Of a stretch of DNA of 64,000 nt, positions 40,380-50,200 are shown piece by piece (within the stretch, counting starts at the first letter, position 1; the number at the start of each line of letters is the position of its first letter). The position numbers and the translations under genes were made by a program. The notes under the pieces are model-generated. The model saw only the letters and a program-made list of their open reading frames with translations, was not told the origin of the DNA and did no database searches. Source of the DNA: CAVROP01 sp050008495 (lineage in GTDB: Bacteria; Acidobacteriota; Terriglobia; UBA7540); NCBI GenBank assembly GCA_050008495.1, contig JBEKMN010000005.1:1-64000 (forward strand), in the 5' to 3' direction.

Positions 40380-42488
40380 TCACTGCGCGAATCTTGACAG
40401 CCTTACCACCAATCTTGTTCCCGGCGCTACCTGCGAACGCGCAGGGATGCTCTGTTCGACGGCCAATCCGCTGCCCAGAAGACTCAGCTCCAGGCCCAAC
40501 TTCTGGCACTCCTGGGCGACATTGCGTGCTGCCAGCCCGGAGAAGTCCGGCACGCTGACATGAGGGCCGTTGTCCAATAACACGGTAGGGGGCGTGGCAG
40601 CCGCCTCCGGCTCTTGGTCGATCGAAACTCGGGCCGGCTCAGTCGTCGAGAACGATGCGGTCTGAACGGGTGAAGTGGCAGCTTCTCGGTGCCCCGTGTC
40701 CTGAAGAAGGCTCCCGTTGAGGTTTCCGAGTTTCTGGCCCGGAATCCCAGCGGGCGTTGAGGCTATGTATTGCGGCCTTGGGGCGGGACTGTCTTGCGGA
40801 ACGTTCAGGTATCCTAGAGTCTGCTCTGCGATGGACTTGAACACCGGGGCTGCCACATCCGTCCCGTAAATTGCTCCCACCGGCGTGTCGATAACCACCA
40901 GAATGGTTACCGCCGGTTTCCCGACAGGAGCGAAGCCGACAAACGAGGCCACATAGTGTGAATGGGAGTAGGCGCGGGAAGGATCGATCTTCTGCGCCGT
41001 TCCAGTTTTGCCGGCAGACGTATAGCCCGTGAGTTGCGCCGGCTTGCCGGTTCCCCTTTGCACTACGGCCGTGAGGAACTCTTTCATGAGGTTTGCCGTC
41101 CGTTCGCTGATCACGCGGTGACCCGGAACCGGAGGCATGGGGTCGTGGACCTGACCAAGGCAGAGGTCACGGAGTATGCGCGGCTCGAACAACACTCCCC
41201 CGTTGGCCACCGCGGAGTACGCGCTGATGAGTTGAACAGCCGTCACTCCAACTTCCTGCCCCATCGACATTTCGCCGATTGATAATCCTGACCAGTAGGT
41301 GGGAGACTTTAGCAGTCCGTGTTCCTCTCCCGGGAGTTCGACGCCCGTCTTTTCACCAAATCCGAAGCTGCGGATATACTTGTAGAGCCGTTCTTGTCCC
41401 AACCGCATCCCCAGCTTGATGGCGCCCACGTCGCTGGAATTCACCAGCACGTCCTGCACTGTCAGCGCCCCGAAGCGTTTGTGATCGTGAATGACGTGGC
41501 CCGCAAGGACGATGCTTCCCATCTGGCAGTCGATGATTTCCTCAGGCCTCGCCAGTTTCTCTTCCAGGACGGCTGACAGCGTAACCAGCTTAAAGGTAGA
41601 GCCGGGCTCGTACACCCACGCCACGCCGCGGTTTTCCAGAGCGCCGGTAGGGCTCCTGGAGAATTGATTGGGATCGAAGGTGGGCCGGCTGGCCATGGCC
41701 AGAATTTCACCTGTATTAGGATTCTGGACCACGACCACGCCGCCCGCAGCGTGCCATTTCTCCACCGCTGCCGCTAAGCCCTTCTCCGCGAAATACTGGA
41801 TTTTTTCGTCCAAGGTCAGAACAACATTCTTGCCCGGCGCCCCTGCCCACTCCGTGGATTGAAATGACTTGCGCCTGGCATCCGTGGCCACCAGCACGCG
41901 GCCCGGGCGCCCCCGAATGATTTTGTCCATGCCGTACTCGAGGCCCGCCAGGCCCTTGTCATCCAAACCCACGTAGCCCACGATGTGGGATGCCAGATCG
42001 TCTTTGGGGTAAAAGCGCTTGCTCTCCGGCTGGAAGTAGATTCCTTTCAGGTTCAGCTCGCGGACGCGATTGGCTTCCTCGGGAGCGACCTTCCTTTTCA
42101 CCCAGCAAAACGAACGAGAGTTTCTGAGCCGGCCCAGCAACTCCTGCGCGTCGAGGCCCAAGGCCGGCGCGAGTAAATCAGCCGCACTTTTGGGCTCCGT
42201 CATTTCACTAGGATCCGCAAAGATGGAATCCACGGCCAGGCTCATGGCCAGTGGATTCATCTGCCGATCGTAGATCTCGCCGCGGCGGGGCGCGATTTCA
42301 ATCACGTGTTGTTGCTGGCGCTGGGCTTTCGCCAGGAGATCGGCATAATCAATAACTTGGAGGTGGTAAAGTCGGGCAGCCAGGCCGAACATCCAGAAAA
42401 CCAGCAAGCCACCCAAGATCAGATCGCGTTTCGTGGGGTGGGACTTACAGTTTTTTTTCGGCTGCGAGTGGCTTATGCGTAGCGCCAT
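40380..42488 (-). CDS. ftsI: Septal transpeptidase FtsI (PBP3) with C-terminal PASTA domain
   Basis: A 702-residue class B penicillin-binding protein. One N-terminal helix (about 22-42) anchors it; the transpeptidase domain has STFK (active Ser about 297), SSD in the SxN position (about 351) and KTGT (about 494). After a linker, about the last 60 residues form a PASTA domain (VSVPDFSGLAARNVAQE), which can bind muropeptides or beta-lactams. PASTA tails on septal PBPs are known from Firmicutes SpoVD/Pbp2x and occur in some other phyla. A longer frame starts at GTG 42590 inside ftsL; ATG 42488 gives the usual short cytoplasmic tail. Confidence 0.95.
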   Translation of the reverse strand: MALRISHSQPKKNCKSHPTKRDLILGGLLVFWMFGLAARLYHLQVIDYADLLAKAQRQQQHVIEIAPRRGEIYDRQMNPLAMSLAVDSIFADPSEMTEPKSAADLLAPALGLDAQELLGRLRNSRSFCWVKRKVAPEEANRVRELNLKGIYFQPESKRFYPKDDLASHIVGYVGLDDKGLAGLEYGMDKIIRGRPGRVLVATDARRKSFQSTEWAGAPGKNVVLTLDEKIQYFAEKGLAAAVEKWHAAGGVVVVQNPNTGEILAMASRPTFDPNQFSRSPTGALENRGVAWVYEPGSTFKLVTLSAVLEEKLARPEEIIDCQMGSIVLAGHVIHDHKRFGALTVQDVLVNSSDVGAIKLGMRLGQERLYKYIRSFGFGEKTGVELPGEEHGLLKSPTYWSGLSIGEMSMGQEVGVTAVQLISAYSAVANGGVLFEPRILRDLCLGQVHDPMPPVPGHRVISERTANLMKEFLTAVVQRGTGKPAQLTGYTSAGKTGTAQKIDPSRAYSHSHYVASFVGFAPVGKPAVTILVVIDTPVGAIYGTDVAAPVFKSIAEQTLGYLNVPQDSPAPRPQYIASTPAGIPGQKLGNLNGSLLQDTGHREAATSPVQTASFSTTEPARVSIDQEPEAAATPPTVLLDNGPHVSVPDFSGLAARNVAQECQKLGLELSLLGSGLAVEQSIPARSQVAPGTRLVVRLSRFAQ

Positions 42489-42559
42489 GAGACTATAGCC
42501 CGCTCGGAATACCGCGCCGAGGATGGGGAGATGCAAGCAACCTGCACGCTTTCCGGAGT

Positions 42560-42985
42560 CTACTGTGCCGGCTCGCTCGCCCCGCTCCACTGTATGACTT
42601 GTTTCGGGCTGGGCGAGACCATGCCAAGACTCACGGCCAAGGCTGCGATTCTTTGCGGATCAGCCAGCTTGGCCTGTGAAAGCCTCAATTGATGATTCCA
42701 TTCCTGCTGCTTGGCGTACTCCATCTTCAACCCTTGAATCTCGTACCCGTCCTGCACACACTGCAAATGCTGCCACGAGAAAAGCAAACCGAGGACAAAG
42801 GCCAGCACCACCAACACGACCAGCTTGCAGTACTCACGCCACTTCCCCAAAGCCGCCTCCCGCACCAGACGGGAGTTGTCAATGTGCTTGGTGTAGTAGA
42901 TCTCGGGGAAACTCGCACGGCCTGCCGCCAATCCGTTTATCGGACGCCGCCTTAGCTTCGGCAATGTGACTGCCGCTGTCGCCAT
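42560..42985 (-). CDS. ftsL: Cell division protein FtsL
   Basis: A 141-residue bitopic protein in the standard place between rsmH and ftsI. A basic cytoplasmic segment of about 50 residues precedes one membrane helix (KLVVLVVLAFVLGLLFSW) and a periplasmic coiled coil with heptad pattern (GYEIQGLKMEYAKQQEWNH), then PQRIAALAVSLGM, the leucine-zipper end typical of FtsL. FtsL is poorly conserved in sequence; the call rests on topology and gene order. Confidence 0.88.
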   Translation of the reverse strand: MATAAVTLPKLRRRPINGLAAGRASFPEIYYTKHIDNSRLVREAALGKWREYCKLVVLVVLAFVLGLLFSWQHLQCVQDGYEIQGLKMEYAKQQEWNHQLRLSQAKLADPQRIAALAVSLGMVSPSPKQVIQWSGASEPAQ

Positions 42986-43134
42986 ATTCCAGACCCCGGG
43001 GGCTCATGAGCAGGAGGCGGAAGCTTAAGCCCCTGCCGCATCTTGCCCCCTTCCTCCTTTCCGATGAATGCCCGTATCTCCGGTCGCTCGCTGCGGCCCC
43101 AAAAGTGGTTCTGGGCAGTTCCCAACCCTTGGAA

Positions 43135-44016
43135 TTACCCTGCACACCGTTCCGCCGCCCGCAGCTTCGCGCTGCGCGAGCGCGGGTTAGCAGCTATTTC
43201 TTCTTCGCTCGGACGCACCACTCGCCGCGTCAGGATCCTGGCCCGCCCTTCCCGCTGCCAGGCTTTAAACGCCCATTTTACTAGCCTATCTTCAAGAGAA
43301 TGAAAACTCAGGATCACCACTCGCCCGCCCGGCTTGAGCACCTCCAGCGCCTGAGCGAGCAGCGACTCCAGGCACTCCAGTTCCCGGTTCACCGCCATCC
43401 GCAGCGCCTGGAAAGTGCGGGTGGCCGGATGAATGTGGCGGAGGGCCGTCCGGGAGGGGATCGCTCGCGTCACCACCTGCGCCAGCTCGGTGGTTGATCG
43501 AAACGGACGGCCCTTCACAATCGCTCGCGCGACTCGGCGCGAGTGGCGCTCTTCCCCAAGCTTGAAGATTACATCGGCCAGTTCCTGCTCACTCATCTCG
43601 TTCACCAGGTCTGCCGCATTGGGTCCTGAATTCGGACCCATCTGCATGTCGAGAGGCCCTGCCGTGCTGAAGGAGAACCCGCGCGATGCGTCTTCGAGCT
43701 GCATCGTGCTCATGCCCAGGTCAGCCAGAAGGCCGTCGGCAGGCGAAAACCCCCTGGCCGCGTAGAGGTCGTTGATTTGTGCGAAGTTCCCAGGCATCGT
43801 GATCAGCTTTTCCCCAAACTGCTTCAGCCGCTCCCCGGCGAAAGCGAGCGCCGCCGGGTCGCGGTCGATTCCGATCAGTTTCCCTTTGTCCAGACGCCGA
43901 AGAATCTCTTCGGCATGGCCCCCTGCCCCCAGGGTCGCGTCAATGTAATATCCGTCAGGCTGCACATTCAGAATCTCGATCGCCTCTCGCCAGAGCACCG
44001 GCACATGCGCGCGCAT
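43135..44016 (-). CDS. rsmH: 16S rRNA m4C1402 methyltransferase RsmH (MraW)
   Basis: A 293-residue SAM-dependent methyltransferase acting on 16S rRNA C1402. It starts HVPVLWREAIEIL, has the SAM loop YIDATLGAGGHAEEIL, the family-specific LLADLGMSTMQLEDASRGFS and FQALRMAVNRELECLE, and the catalytic-domain VVILSFHSLEDRLVKW. It starts four bases after mraZ and is the second dcw gene. The next gene, ftsL, lies about 150 bases downstream in a gene-free gap. Confidence 0.98.
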   Translation of the reverse strand: MRAHVPVLWREAIEILNVQPDGYYIDATLGAGGHAEEILRRLDKGKLIGIDRDPAALAFAGERLKQFGEKLITMPGNFAQINDLYAARGFSPADGLLADLGMSTMQLEDASRGFSFSTAGPLDMQMGPNSGPNAADLVNEMSEQELADVIFKLGEERHSRRVARAIVKGRPFRSTTELAQVVTRAIPSRTALRHIHPATRTFQALRMAVNRELECLESLLAQALEVLKPGGRVVILSFHSLEDRLVKWAFKAWQREGRARILTRRVVRPSEEEIAANPRSRSAKLRAAERCAG

Positions 44017-44020
44017 CGGG

Positions 44021-44461
44021 CTAGATCCCTAAATCGCTCAAGGCCTTCATGTCCTCGTCGGTGAACGGCTCCTTCTCCATGTGCTCGACATACCGCTGCT
44101 TGTTCCAAACCTCGAGATAGTTCAAATGACCGAGCACCGCGACTTCACCTTGCATGCTGGCCGATTCCCGCAGTAAAGCGGGGACGAGAATTCTCCCTTG
44201 ACTATCGGTGTGAGCGGCCTGACCATAGTAGTTGGTTCTGTCCAGGAACTTTTTCACTGACTTATTCATGGAGGGCTGCTGCTTCAACTTCTCCTCGAGC
44301 TTCAGCCACTCCTGAAAGGGGTAGATCCGTACTGATTGACCATCATGACTAGTAACGTAGAAATCGGTGGCGTGGATGTCGTCCAGAACGGCCTTGATGG
44401 CGGCCGGGATTTTCAATCGGCCTTTGCCATCGACGGTCGCGGGATAATTGCCACGGAACAT
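44021..44461 (-). CDS. mraZ: Transcriptional regulator MraZ
   Basis: A 146-residue AbrB-like DNA-binding protein with two MraZ repeats: MFRGNYPATVDGKGRLKIPA at the start, and TDSQGRILVPALLR in the second half. MraZ forms ring-shaped oligomers and binds short repeats upstream of its own operon. First gene of the dcw cluster. ATG 44461 gives the canonical N-terminus; the longer frame to 44545 would run into the promoter and repeat boxes. Confidence 0.97.
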   Translation of the reverse strand: MFRGNYPATVDGKGRLKIPAAIKAVLDDIHATDFYVTSHDGQSVRIYPFQEWLKLEEKLKQQPSMNKSVKKFLDRTNYYGQAAHTDSQGRILVPALLRESASMQGEVAVLGHLNYLEVWNKQRYVEHMEKEPFTDEDMKALSDLGI

Positions 44462-44503
44462 GCGGAATCCCGAAAAGCCACTGGGCGTAGGGGGCCCGAC
44501 CCC

Positions 44504-44543
44504 TGAGCACCACTTTTTTCCACTGCTGACTACTCTGCTCCAC
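44504..44543 (-). promoter_or_regulatory. Four MraZ-box-like direct repeats, 10-base period
   Basis: Read on the minus strand, four consecutive ten-base units begin GTGG, GTAG, GTGG, GTGG. They start immediately after the -10 box, where known MraZ boxes (TGGG-type repeats spaced 10 bases) lie. Binding by the adjacent MraZ is inferred. Confidence 0.6.
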
Positions 44544-44544
44544 A

Positions 44545-44573
44545 AACATACGTTTTCGTCCCTTTCTTGTCAA
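44545..44573 (-). promoter_or_regulatory. Sigma70-like promoter of the dcw cluster
   Basis: TTGACA at 44568-44573 and TATGTT at 44545-44550 on the minus strand, 17 bases apart. It gives a leader of about 75 bases before mraZ that contains the repeat boxes. Confidence 0.7.
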
Positions 44574-44875
44574 GGATTTTTTCGACTTCGACTACTTTTT
44601 TCTGACAACTCGCCGGAATTTATGTAAGTCTTTTAGAGTCATAATGATAGATTCTAAAACGATTCCCAATTTGCAGAATGGGAGTAGCCGTTAGTACTAC
44701 CTTATGGCAAAATCCTGCGTGGTAAGTAGCAGAAGGCAAACGGCGTCAGCATTTTTCTGCGGGGCGCTGGCGGTTGTCTCCACGCGTCCGCAACGGCCGC
44801 CCGTAGACAGTTCGCTGAGCGCAGCAAGTTTGCATGTTTAAGTCGAAACGAATCCACATCTCGAGGAAGGCTAAA

Positions 44876-46474
44876 ATGAGAAACGGTCGCGACACAGCCG
44901 CTACACAGGCCTTATCGGAGGCGCCGAGCCCCCGCTCCGGCCATTGGACAACAGCCGTCATATTCTCAATGTTGCTATGTTCGATGATACTATCTTCAGC
45001 TATAGCAGCCGATAAAAGTGTTGGAGACGCGGTCAAGAATCTGGACAGCGTAATTGCCAAAGGTCCCTTCAGCGCATCCTGGGATTCTCTGGAGAAATAT
45101 CAAGTTCCAACATGGTATGAAGACGCGAAGTTCGGAATCTTCATCCATTGGGGCGTTTATAGCGTGCCGGCCTTCGACAGCGAATGGTATCCCCGCAACA
45201 TGTACCTGATCAAGGGTCCTGTCTTCGCGCATCATGTGGCGACGTACGGCCCGCAGTCCCGGTTCGGCTACAAGGACTTCATCCCCATGTTCAAGGCCGA
45301 AAAGTTCAACGCCGACCAGTGGGCGGCACTGTTCAAGAGGTCCGGAGCGAAGTACGTCCTGCCGGTCGCGGAGCATCACGACGGCTTCCCCATGTACGCC
45401 TCCGATCTGACGGAATGGTGCGCCGCGAAAATGGGCCCGAAGCGCGACGTGGTCGGCGAACTCTCCATGGCGGTGCGCAAACAAGGATTGCATTTCGGAG
45501 CGTCCTCGCACCGCGCCGAGCACTGGTGGTTTTTCAACGGCGGCAGGACCTTCGACTCCGACGTCAACGATCCGCGCTATGCGGGTCTTTATGGTCCGGC
45601 ACAGTCCGATAAGGATCAGCCCGACCAGGCCTACCTCGACAATTGGCTGGCGCGCACCAGCGAGATTGTGGACAAATACCATCCGGAGATTCTCTGGTTC
45701 GACTGGTGGATCGAGCAGCCGGTGTTCCAGCCGTATCTCCAGAAATTTGGCGCCTTCTATTACAACCGCGCCGCGGAGTGGAAGAGTACGGTCGCCATCA
45801 ACTACAAGAACAAGGCGTTTCCGGAAAGCGCCGCCGTGCTGGACATTGAACGCGGGCAGCTCGATATGCTGCGCCCCATCTTCTGGCAAACGGACACTTC
45901 CGTGGGTGAGAAATCGTGGGGATACATCAAGGACGAGAAGTTTCGCACCCCGGAATCGCTGCTCGATGAACTGGTGGATATTGTGAGCAAGAACGGCTGC
46001 CTGTTGCTGAATATCGGACCGAAACCTGACGGCACTATTCCTGACGAAGTCCAGAAGATCCTGCTGAACATGGGCAAGTGGCTTTCCGTCAACGGCGAGG
46101 CCATCTACGCGACGCGGCCTTGGAAAATCTACGGCGAGGGTCCGACTAAAGTGGTGGGCGGCTCTTTCAAAGACACGGCCACCAGCGGATATACAGCCGA
46201 GGATATCCGCTTTACCGCCAAGGGCGAGACCCTCTACGCAATTGCCCTGGCGTGGCCGCAAGACGGCAAATTGCGTATCAAATCGCTGGCCGAAGGGTCC
46301 GAGTTGACGAAGCGCGAAATCAGGATAGTCCAGATGCTGGGCTCGAAAGCGCAAGTGAAATGGACACGCACGGCCGAGGGTTTAGTCATCGAACTGCCTG
46401 GCGAGAACCCGAGTAGTTACCCGGTCGCCGTGAAGATTCTTCCGGTGGACCGCGCCTCAGGACAGGCGCCATAG
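44876..46474 (+). CDS. Secreted GH29 alpha-L-fucosidase
   Basis: A 532-residue glycoside hydrolase family 29 enzyme with an N-terminal export segment (TTAVIFSMLLCSMILSSAIA). The catalytic domain starts WYEDAKFGIFIHWGVYSVPA; other family signatures are YVLPVAEHHDGFPMY, FGASSHRAEHWW and ILWFDWW, whose Asp is the nucleophile. The end of the barrel is GCLLLNIGPKPDGTIPDEV, followed by a C-terminal beta domain. It removes terminal alpha-L-fucose from glycans outside the cytoplasm. It is divergent from mraZ, unrelated to the dcw cluster. The ATG at 44876 follows GAGGAAGG; 44834 would lengthen the signal region. Confidence 0.93.
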   Translation: MRNGRDTAATQALSEAPSPRSGHWTTAVIFSMLLCSMILSSAIAADKSVGDAVKNLDSVIAKGPFSASWDSLEKYQVPTWYEDAKFGIFIHWGVYSVPAFDSEWYPRNMYLIKGPVFAHHVATYGPQSRFGYKDFIPMFKAEKFNADQWAALFKRSGAKYVLPVAEHHDGFPMYASDLTEWCAAKMGPKRDVVGELSMAVRKQGLHFGASSHRAEHWWFFNGGRTFDSDVNDPRYAGLYGPAQSDKDQPDQAYLDNWLARTSEIVDKYHPEILWFDWWIEQPVFQPYLQKFGAFYYNRAAEWKSTVAINYKNKAFPESAAVLDIERGQLDMLRPIFWQTDTSVGEKSWGYIKDEKFRTPESLLDELVDIVSKNGCLLLNIGPKPDGTIPDEVQKILLNMGKWLSVNGEAIYATRPWKIYGEGPTKVVGGSFKDTATSGYTAEDIRFTAKGETLYAIALAWPQDGKLRIKSLAEGSELTKREIRIVQMLGSKAQVKWTRTAEGLVIELPGENPSSYPVAVKILPVDRASGQAP

Positions 46475-46569
46475 CGGCACCGGCGAATCACTCCAAAGGC
46501 GCGCAAGGAATGGCGGGTCAGACGACAAATGGTGATTCTCCGCTCAGTGAGACGCGAAGGAACGGCCGC

Positions 46570-46588
46570 AGACCTGTAAACCAGGTCT
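46570..46588. terminator. Hairpin between fucosidase and yceH
   Basis: AGACCTG and CAGGTCT, a perfect seven-base stem with a five-base loop, lie between the two convergent stops. No strong T tract follows, so terminator function is likely but not certain. Confidence 0.45.
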
Positions 46589-46601
46589 GATGCGCTAACC
46601 C

Positions 46602-47255
46602 TCATTCAAATTGTTTGCGGAAGTCGCCGAGTTGTTGCCTGAGATCCGCGACTTCTTTCCGCAGGCTCTCAAGTTCAGTCTCCAGGCGCGTGATCCGCTG
46701 ATCGTCTTGGAGGCCAGCCGCCGCAACCAGGGGGCTTTCTGCCGGCGCGTTCCACTCTTCCAGTTCGCCGGAGAGCAAGTGAGCATAGCGCGATTCCTTT
46801 GTACCTGGCTGGCGCGCCAGTTTCATCACCAAAGGAGGCTCTCGTTCCATCAGGCGATGGAGCGCGGACTCTACCCCGCTCAGGTCGTCGAACTTGTACA
46901 TCCGTTCCGTACGCCCGCGCAGTTCGCCGGGAGTCTGCGGGCCGCGCAGCATCAGCACGCAGAGCACAGCCGATTCTCTTCGATCGAAGTTAAAGACTTC
47001 CTGCAAGTGATGGATAGACTTCGGAACTCGGCTGTCGGCGCTCGAGGCCTGGCCTGCAAGGTTCTTCTGGTTCAGGCTTTCCAGCGCTGACCTTACCGCG
47101 CTCTCGTCCAGCGCCATCACCGGATCGCGATTCGATTTCTGGTTGCAGGCATTCATGAGGGCGTTTAGCGAGAGGGGATAGTATTCGGGCGTAGTGATCT
47201 CCTTTTCGAGAAGCGCGCCGAGGACTCGTACTTCGACTTCGTCCAGCTTTGTCAT
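46602..47255 (-). CDS. yceH: YceH family (DUF480) protein
   Basis: A 217-residue DUF480 protein with two winged-helix domains: LDEVEVRVLGALLEKEITTP and YYPLSLNALMNACNQKSNRDPVM open the first, and RRESAVLCVLMLRGPQTPGELR the second. A C-terminal coiled coil (about 182-217) is added. The function of the family is not established. Its start overlaps the stop of the large CPBP protease gene by four bases (ATGA), so the two are translated together. Confidence 0.92.
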   Translation of the reverse strand: MTKLDEVEVRVLGALLEKEITTPEYYPLSLNALMNACNQKSNRDPVMALDESAVRSALESLNQKNLAGQASSADSRVPKSIHHLQEVFNFDRRESAVLCVLMLRGPQTPGELRGRTERMYKFDDLSGVESALHRLMEREPPLVMKLARQPGTKESRYAHLLSGELEEWNAPAESPLVAAAGLQDDQRITRLETELESLRKEVADLRQQLGDFRKQFE

Positions 47256-50200
47256 GGCTCGCTACGAACCTCACCTTCCCTGCCCCCAAGAAACATCCAT
47301 GCCAAAACCAGAATCGCCAGCCCGGCCAGCAACAAGCCATTCCATCGGTAGAAACTCACAGGTTGGGAAAACAACGAAATCAACGGCTGAGCTACTTGCA
47401 GGCAGAAGATTACGCCGAGATACGCCAGGATGTTATCTCGGAAGAACCAGAACACCAACGCCACCGCGACCACAAGAGGAATGAAGTTCATCACCCAGGA
47501 GACAAAGAACTCAGGAAACGAATGTGCATCGGCCGGTCCCAGTCTAACCAGCAGCAACGCTATTCCCGCCCACAGCCACCACTGCCGCCTTTTCCATCCC
47601 AGGCGAATGACGTAGAACACTATTCCCAACCCGCACAGATAGAAGACGCTCGATTCCAGCCCGCCGAGGAATGAGCTCAGTCCCGGGTACGAAGCGTTGA
47701 ACACCTCAGGGAGAAGATCCGTGTCAACAGCGGCGAACGAGTGAAAGCGGCTGGCAAACACCGCCACCAACTTTGCGAGGCCCGCGCGTGCAGCCAGAGC
47801 CAGCACAATACATACTGCCGCATCTCTGCGCCAGAGCCGCCGGGTGTTCCCTTTGAAGAGTTGCCAGGCCTCCGGACAGAGGCTTGCCGCAAGTCCGACC
47901 AGCAACCAGCAGAGCAATCCCCCCAGCAGTGGCAGAACGATCATGCTCACCACTTCAAACAGACGCCAAGCGGCGAGAGAGAGGGTCGTCCGATACTGTC
48001 GATCTAACTGCGACCATTCGGCAAGCTCGGAAACAGCCATCAACACGAAGATTAACGCACCTATTTTGACTGCTGCACGCCAAGGTATGTTGCCCGACCT
48101 GATCCGAAGGACCAGCAGGACTACCCCCGCTCCTACCAAGCCCAAGCCCACCAGAATGCCCACCGTGGAGAGGAGGATATTGACCAGCTTCGTGGAACTC
48201 TGCTCCCGTTCCCATGCCTCCGGCAGTTTAAACAAGTGCGAAAGCCCCACCACCTCGTCCCCCGCAACGTCCACCGCGAGCCGATAGTATGCGCCGGCCA
48301 CATTCCGCGGGTCGCCGGCTTTCGCCTGCCACACCAGCGTGTAATCTTCCCGGGCCTTCCGCTTCACCGCCTCCGAACTCTGGAGATCGAAGTCCGAAAG
48401 ATGGTAGCCTTGCTGCTCGACATACGCGGCCGCAAGGGCTTGCGCCCGCTCAGGAGACAGCGAAGCGCCGGGCGCATCGTCGTCCAACAACCTCCGATAG
48501 CCGAACACCTGGCCCGTTGTCGGGTCCAGGAAGACGTGGAACTCTTCCTTCTCCAGGTACCGGAAGTAACGCACCTCGTAGACCGCAAGGCGAGTCGCTT
48601 GCCGGTAAATCTGGTCAGACTCCTTGAGGGATTTATGCTCAAGCAAATAGCGGAGGGCCAACGGGTCTATGTTATCGTGAACCCACGCCGCATGGCGGTA
48701 ACGCGAGGGGTCCAGATGCTGCTGGCGAAGGTAAGTATCAGCAGCGCTCGCAGCCTGGTTGCGGGTGATCCGCAACGAGAAGCCCTGGCCGAACCGATAA
48801 ACAGGAATCAGCGCCAGCAAAACGCAGGCGAGGGTGAGCACGCCCGCCACAGTCAATCGAGTCGGCGACAGGGGATGATAAACGAGCGTGGCCTCGGTTC
48901 CCGCAACCTCTTCGCGCGCGGCCCTGCGGATGCCCTCGTGCGCGTTAGTCAGGACCTCACTGTCACTGAAAGCACCGGTCCGCCAATAGGCCAGCCCGGC
49001 CACCGCGAGCGGGATCAGCATGATGCCCGCGGCGGCCGCGCCCGAGATCGCCAGGTAGTGATTGGGAGAACGAATCAACAGGAAAGCGGTGTAAAGCGCA
49101 TCCACGGAATAGTGCCAGATTAATGTGGCCATGATGCCATAGCGCAGCATGATCACGCCGATCACTACTCCGCCCATTCCGACTTCGAGCCCGCGAATGA
49201 AGAAGGGTTGGTTTGGGTATGCCGCGTGGAGAAATCCCCATATAAAAGCCGAAAGCACGATCGCCAGCCAGGACACTGAGCGCAGCAGCTTCCCGGCCCC
49301 GGACAGCAACTTCGTCAGGAATGGGATTGAGAACGCCCGGAACTGCAATTCTTCCGAGACGGCCGGAAAGAAGCCGATAAAGAGCACGGTAATCCAAGGA
49401 AACTTTGTATTCAGCAAGTCGGTGAACGGAAGGTCGGCGGGCGCCCAAGCCCCCATTTTATTGGCGGCAAGATAGAACACGGTCTGGTAAGCAAAGAAGA
49501 AGAACGTGAGGGTGATCCCAACCACGTTGGCAATAAAAAACGAGTGGCTGCGCAGACCCTGCCAGGTGAAGTATCTTCGCAGGGAGATTTGATTTGGATA
49601 ACTCTCACGGTACATGGGCTCGGAAGCGGCGACGAGCAGGAATATCGCTGCGCCGGTGCCCACGGCCTCAAGCAGGGCGCCCCCCAGGGACTTGGCGATG
49701 AAGCTCGTATACGAATCCGTGGTCAGGTATCCGAATTGAGCCAGTGAGAAGCTGTTGAGCTCGCCAAGGAAGTAGAGGGCCGCAGCGACCCCGCCGAACG
49801 CCAGCGCCATCCAAACCGGCACATCGCGATCGCGCAGGCGGCGAATCAAGATCACCAGCATGGCCACGCTCAACAAAATCCAGAAAACCTCGTCCACAAC
49901 TTGCGCGGCATCGTTCCGCGAGCGCAACTTCTCGTAGTCGCGTGTCCACTGCTCCGGAACCTTGACGAACTCCCGGTACCCCGCCACCTGGTCGCCATCC
50001 ACCAGCACTTCCACGCGCAGGCTCCCATCGCCCAGTTCCACGCTCTTCTGCTTCCAGGTAAAATCGTGGTCGATGCGCGCCGGACGCTTTTCCGTCTCGG
50101 TTTCAACGAACTCGAGGTCGGCAAGATTCCGCTGCATCACCTGGGTGAGGAACGTCTCCGCGATGGTGCGGGCAGCAGCCTGATCGAGTGAGGAGCCGGC

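Noticed and set aside
44996..46354. 452-codon minus-strand ORF under the fucosidase
   Set aside because: Long antisense frame produced by GC-rich codon usage; the plus-strand GH29 motifs are unambiguous.
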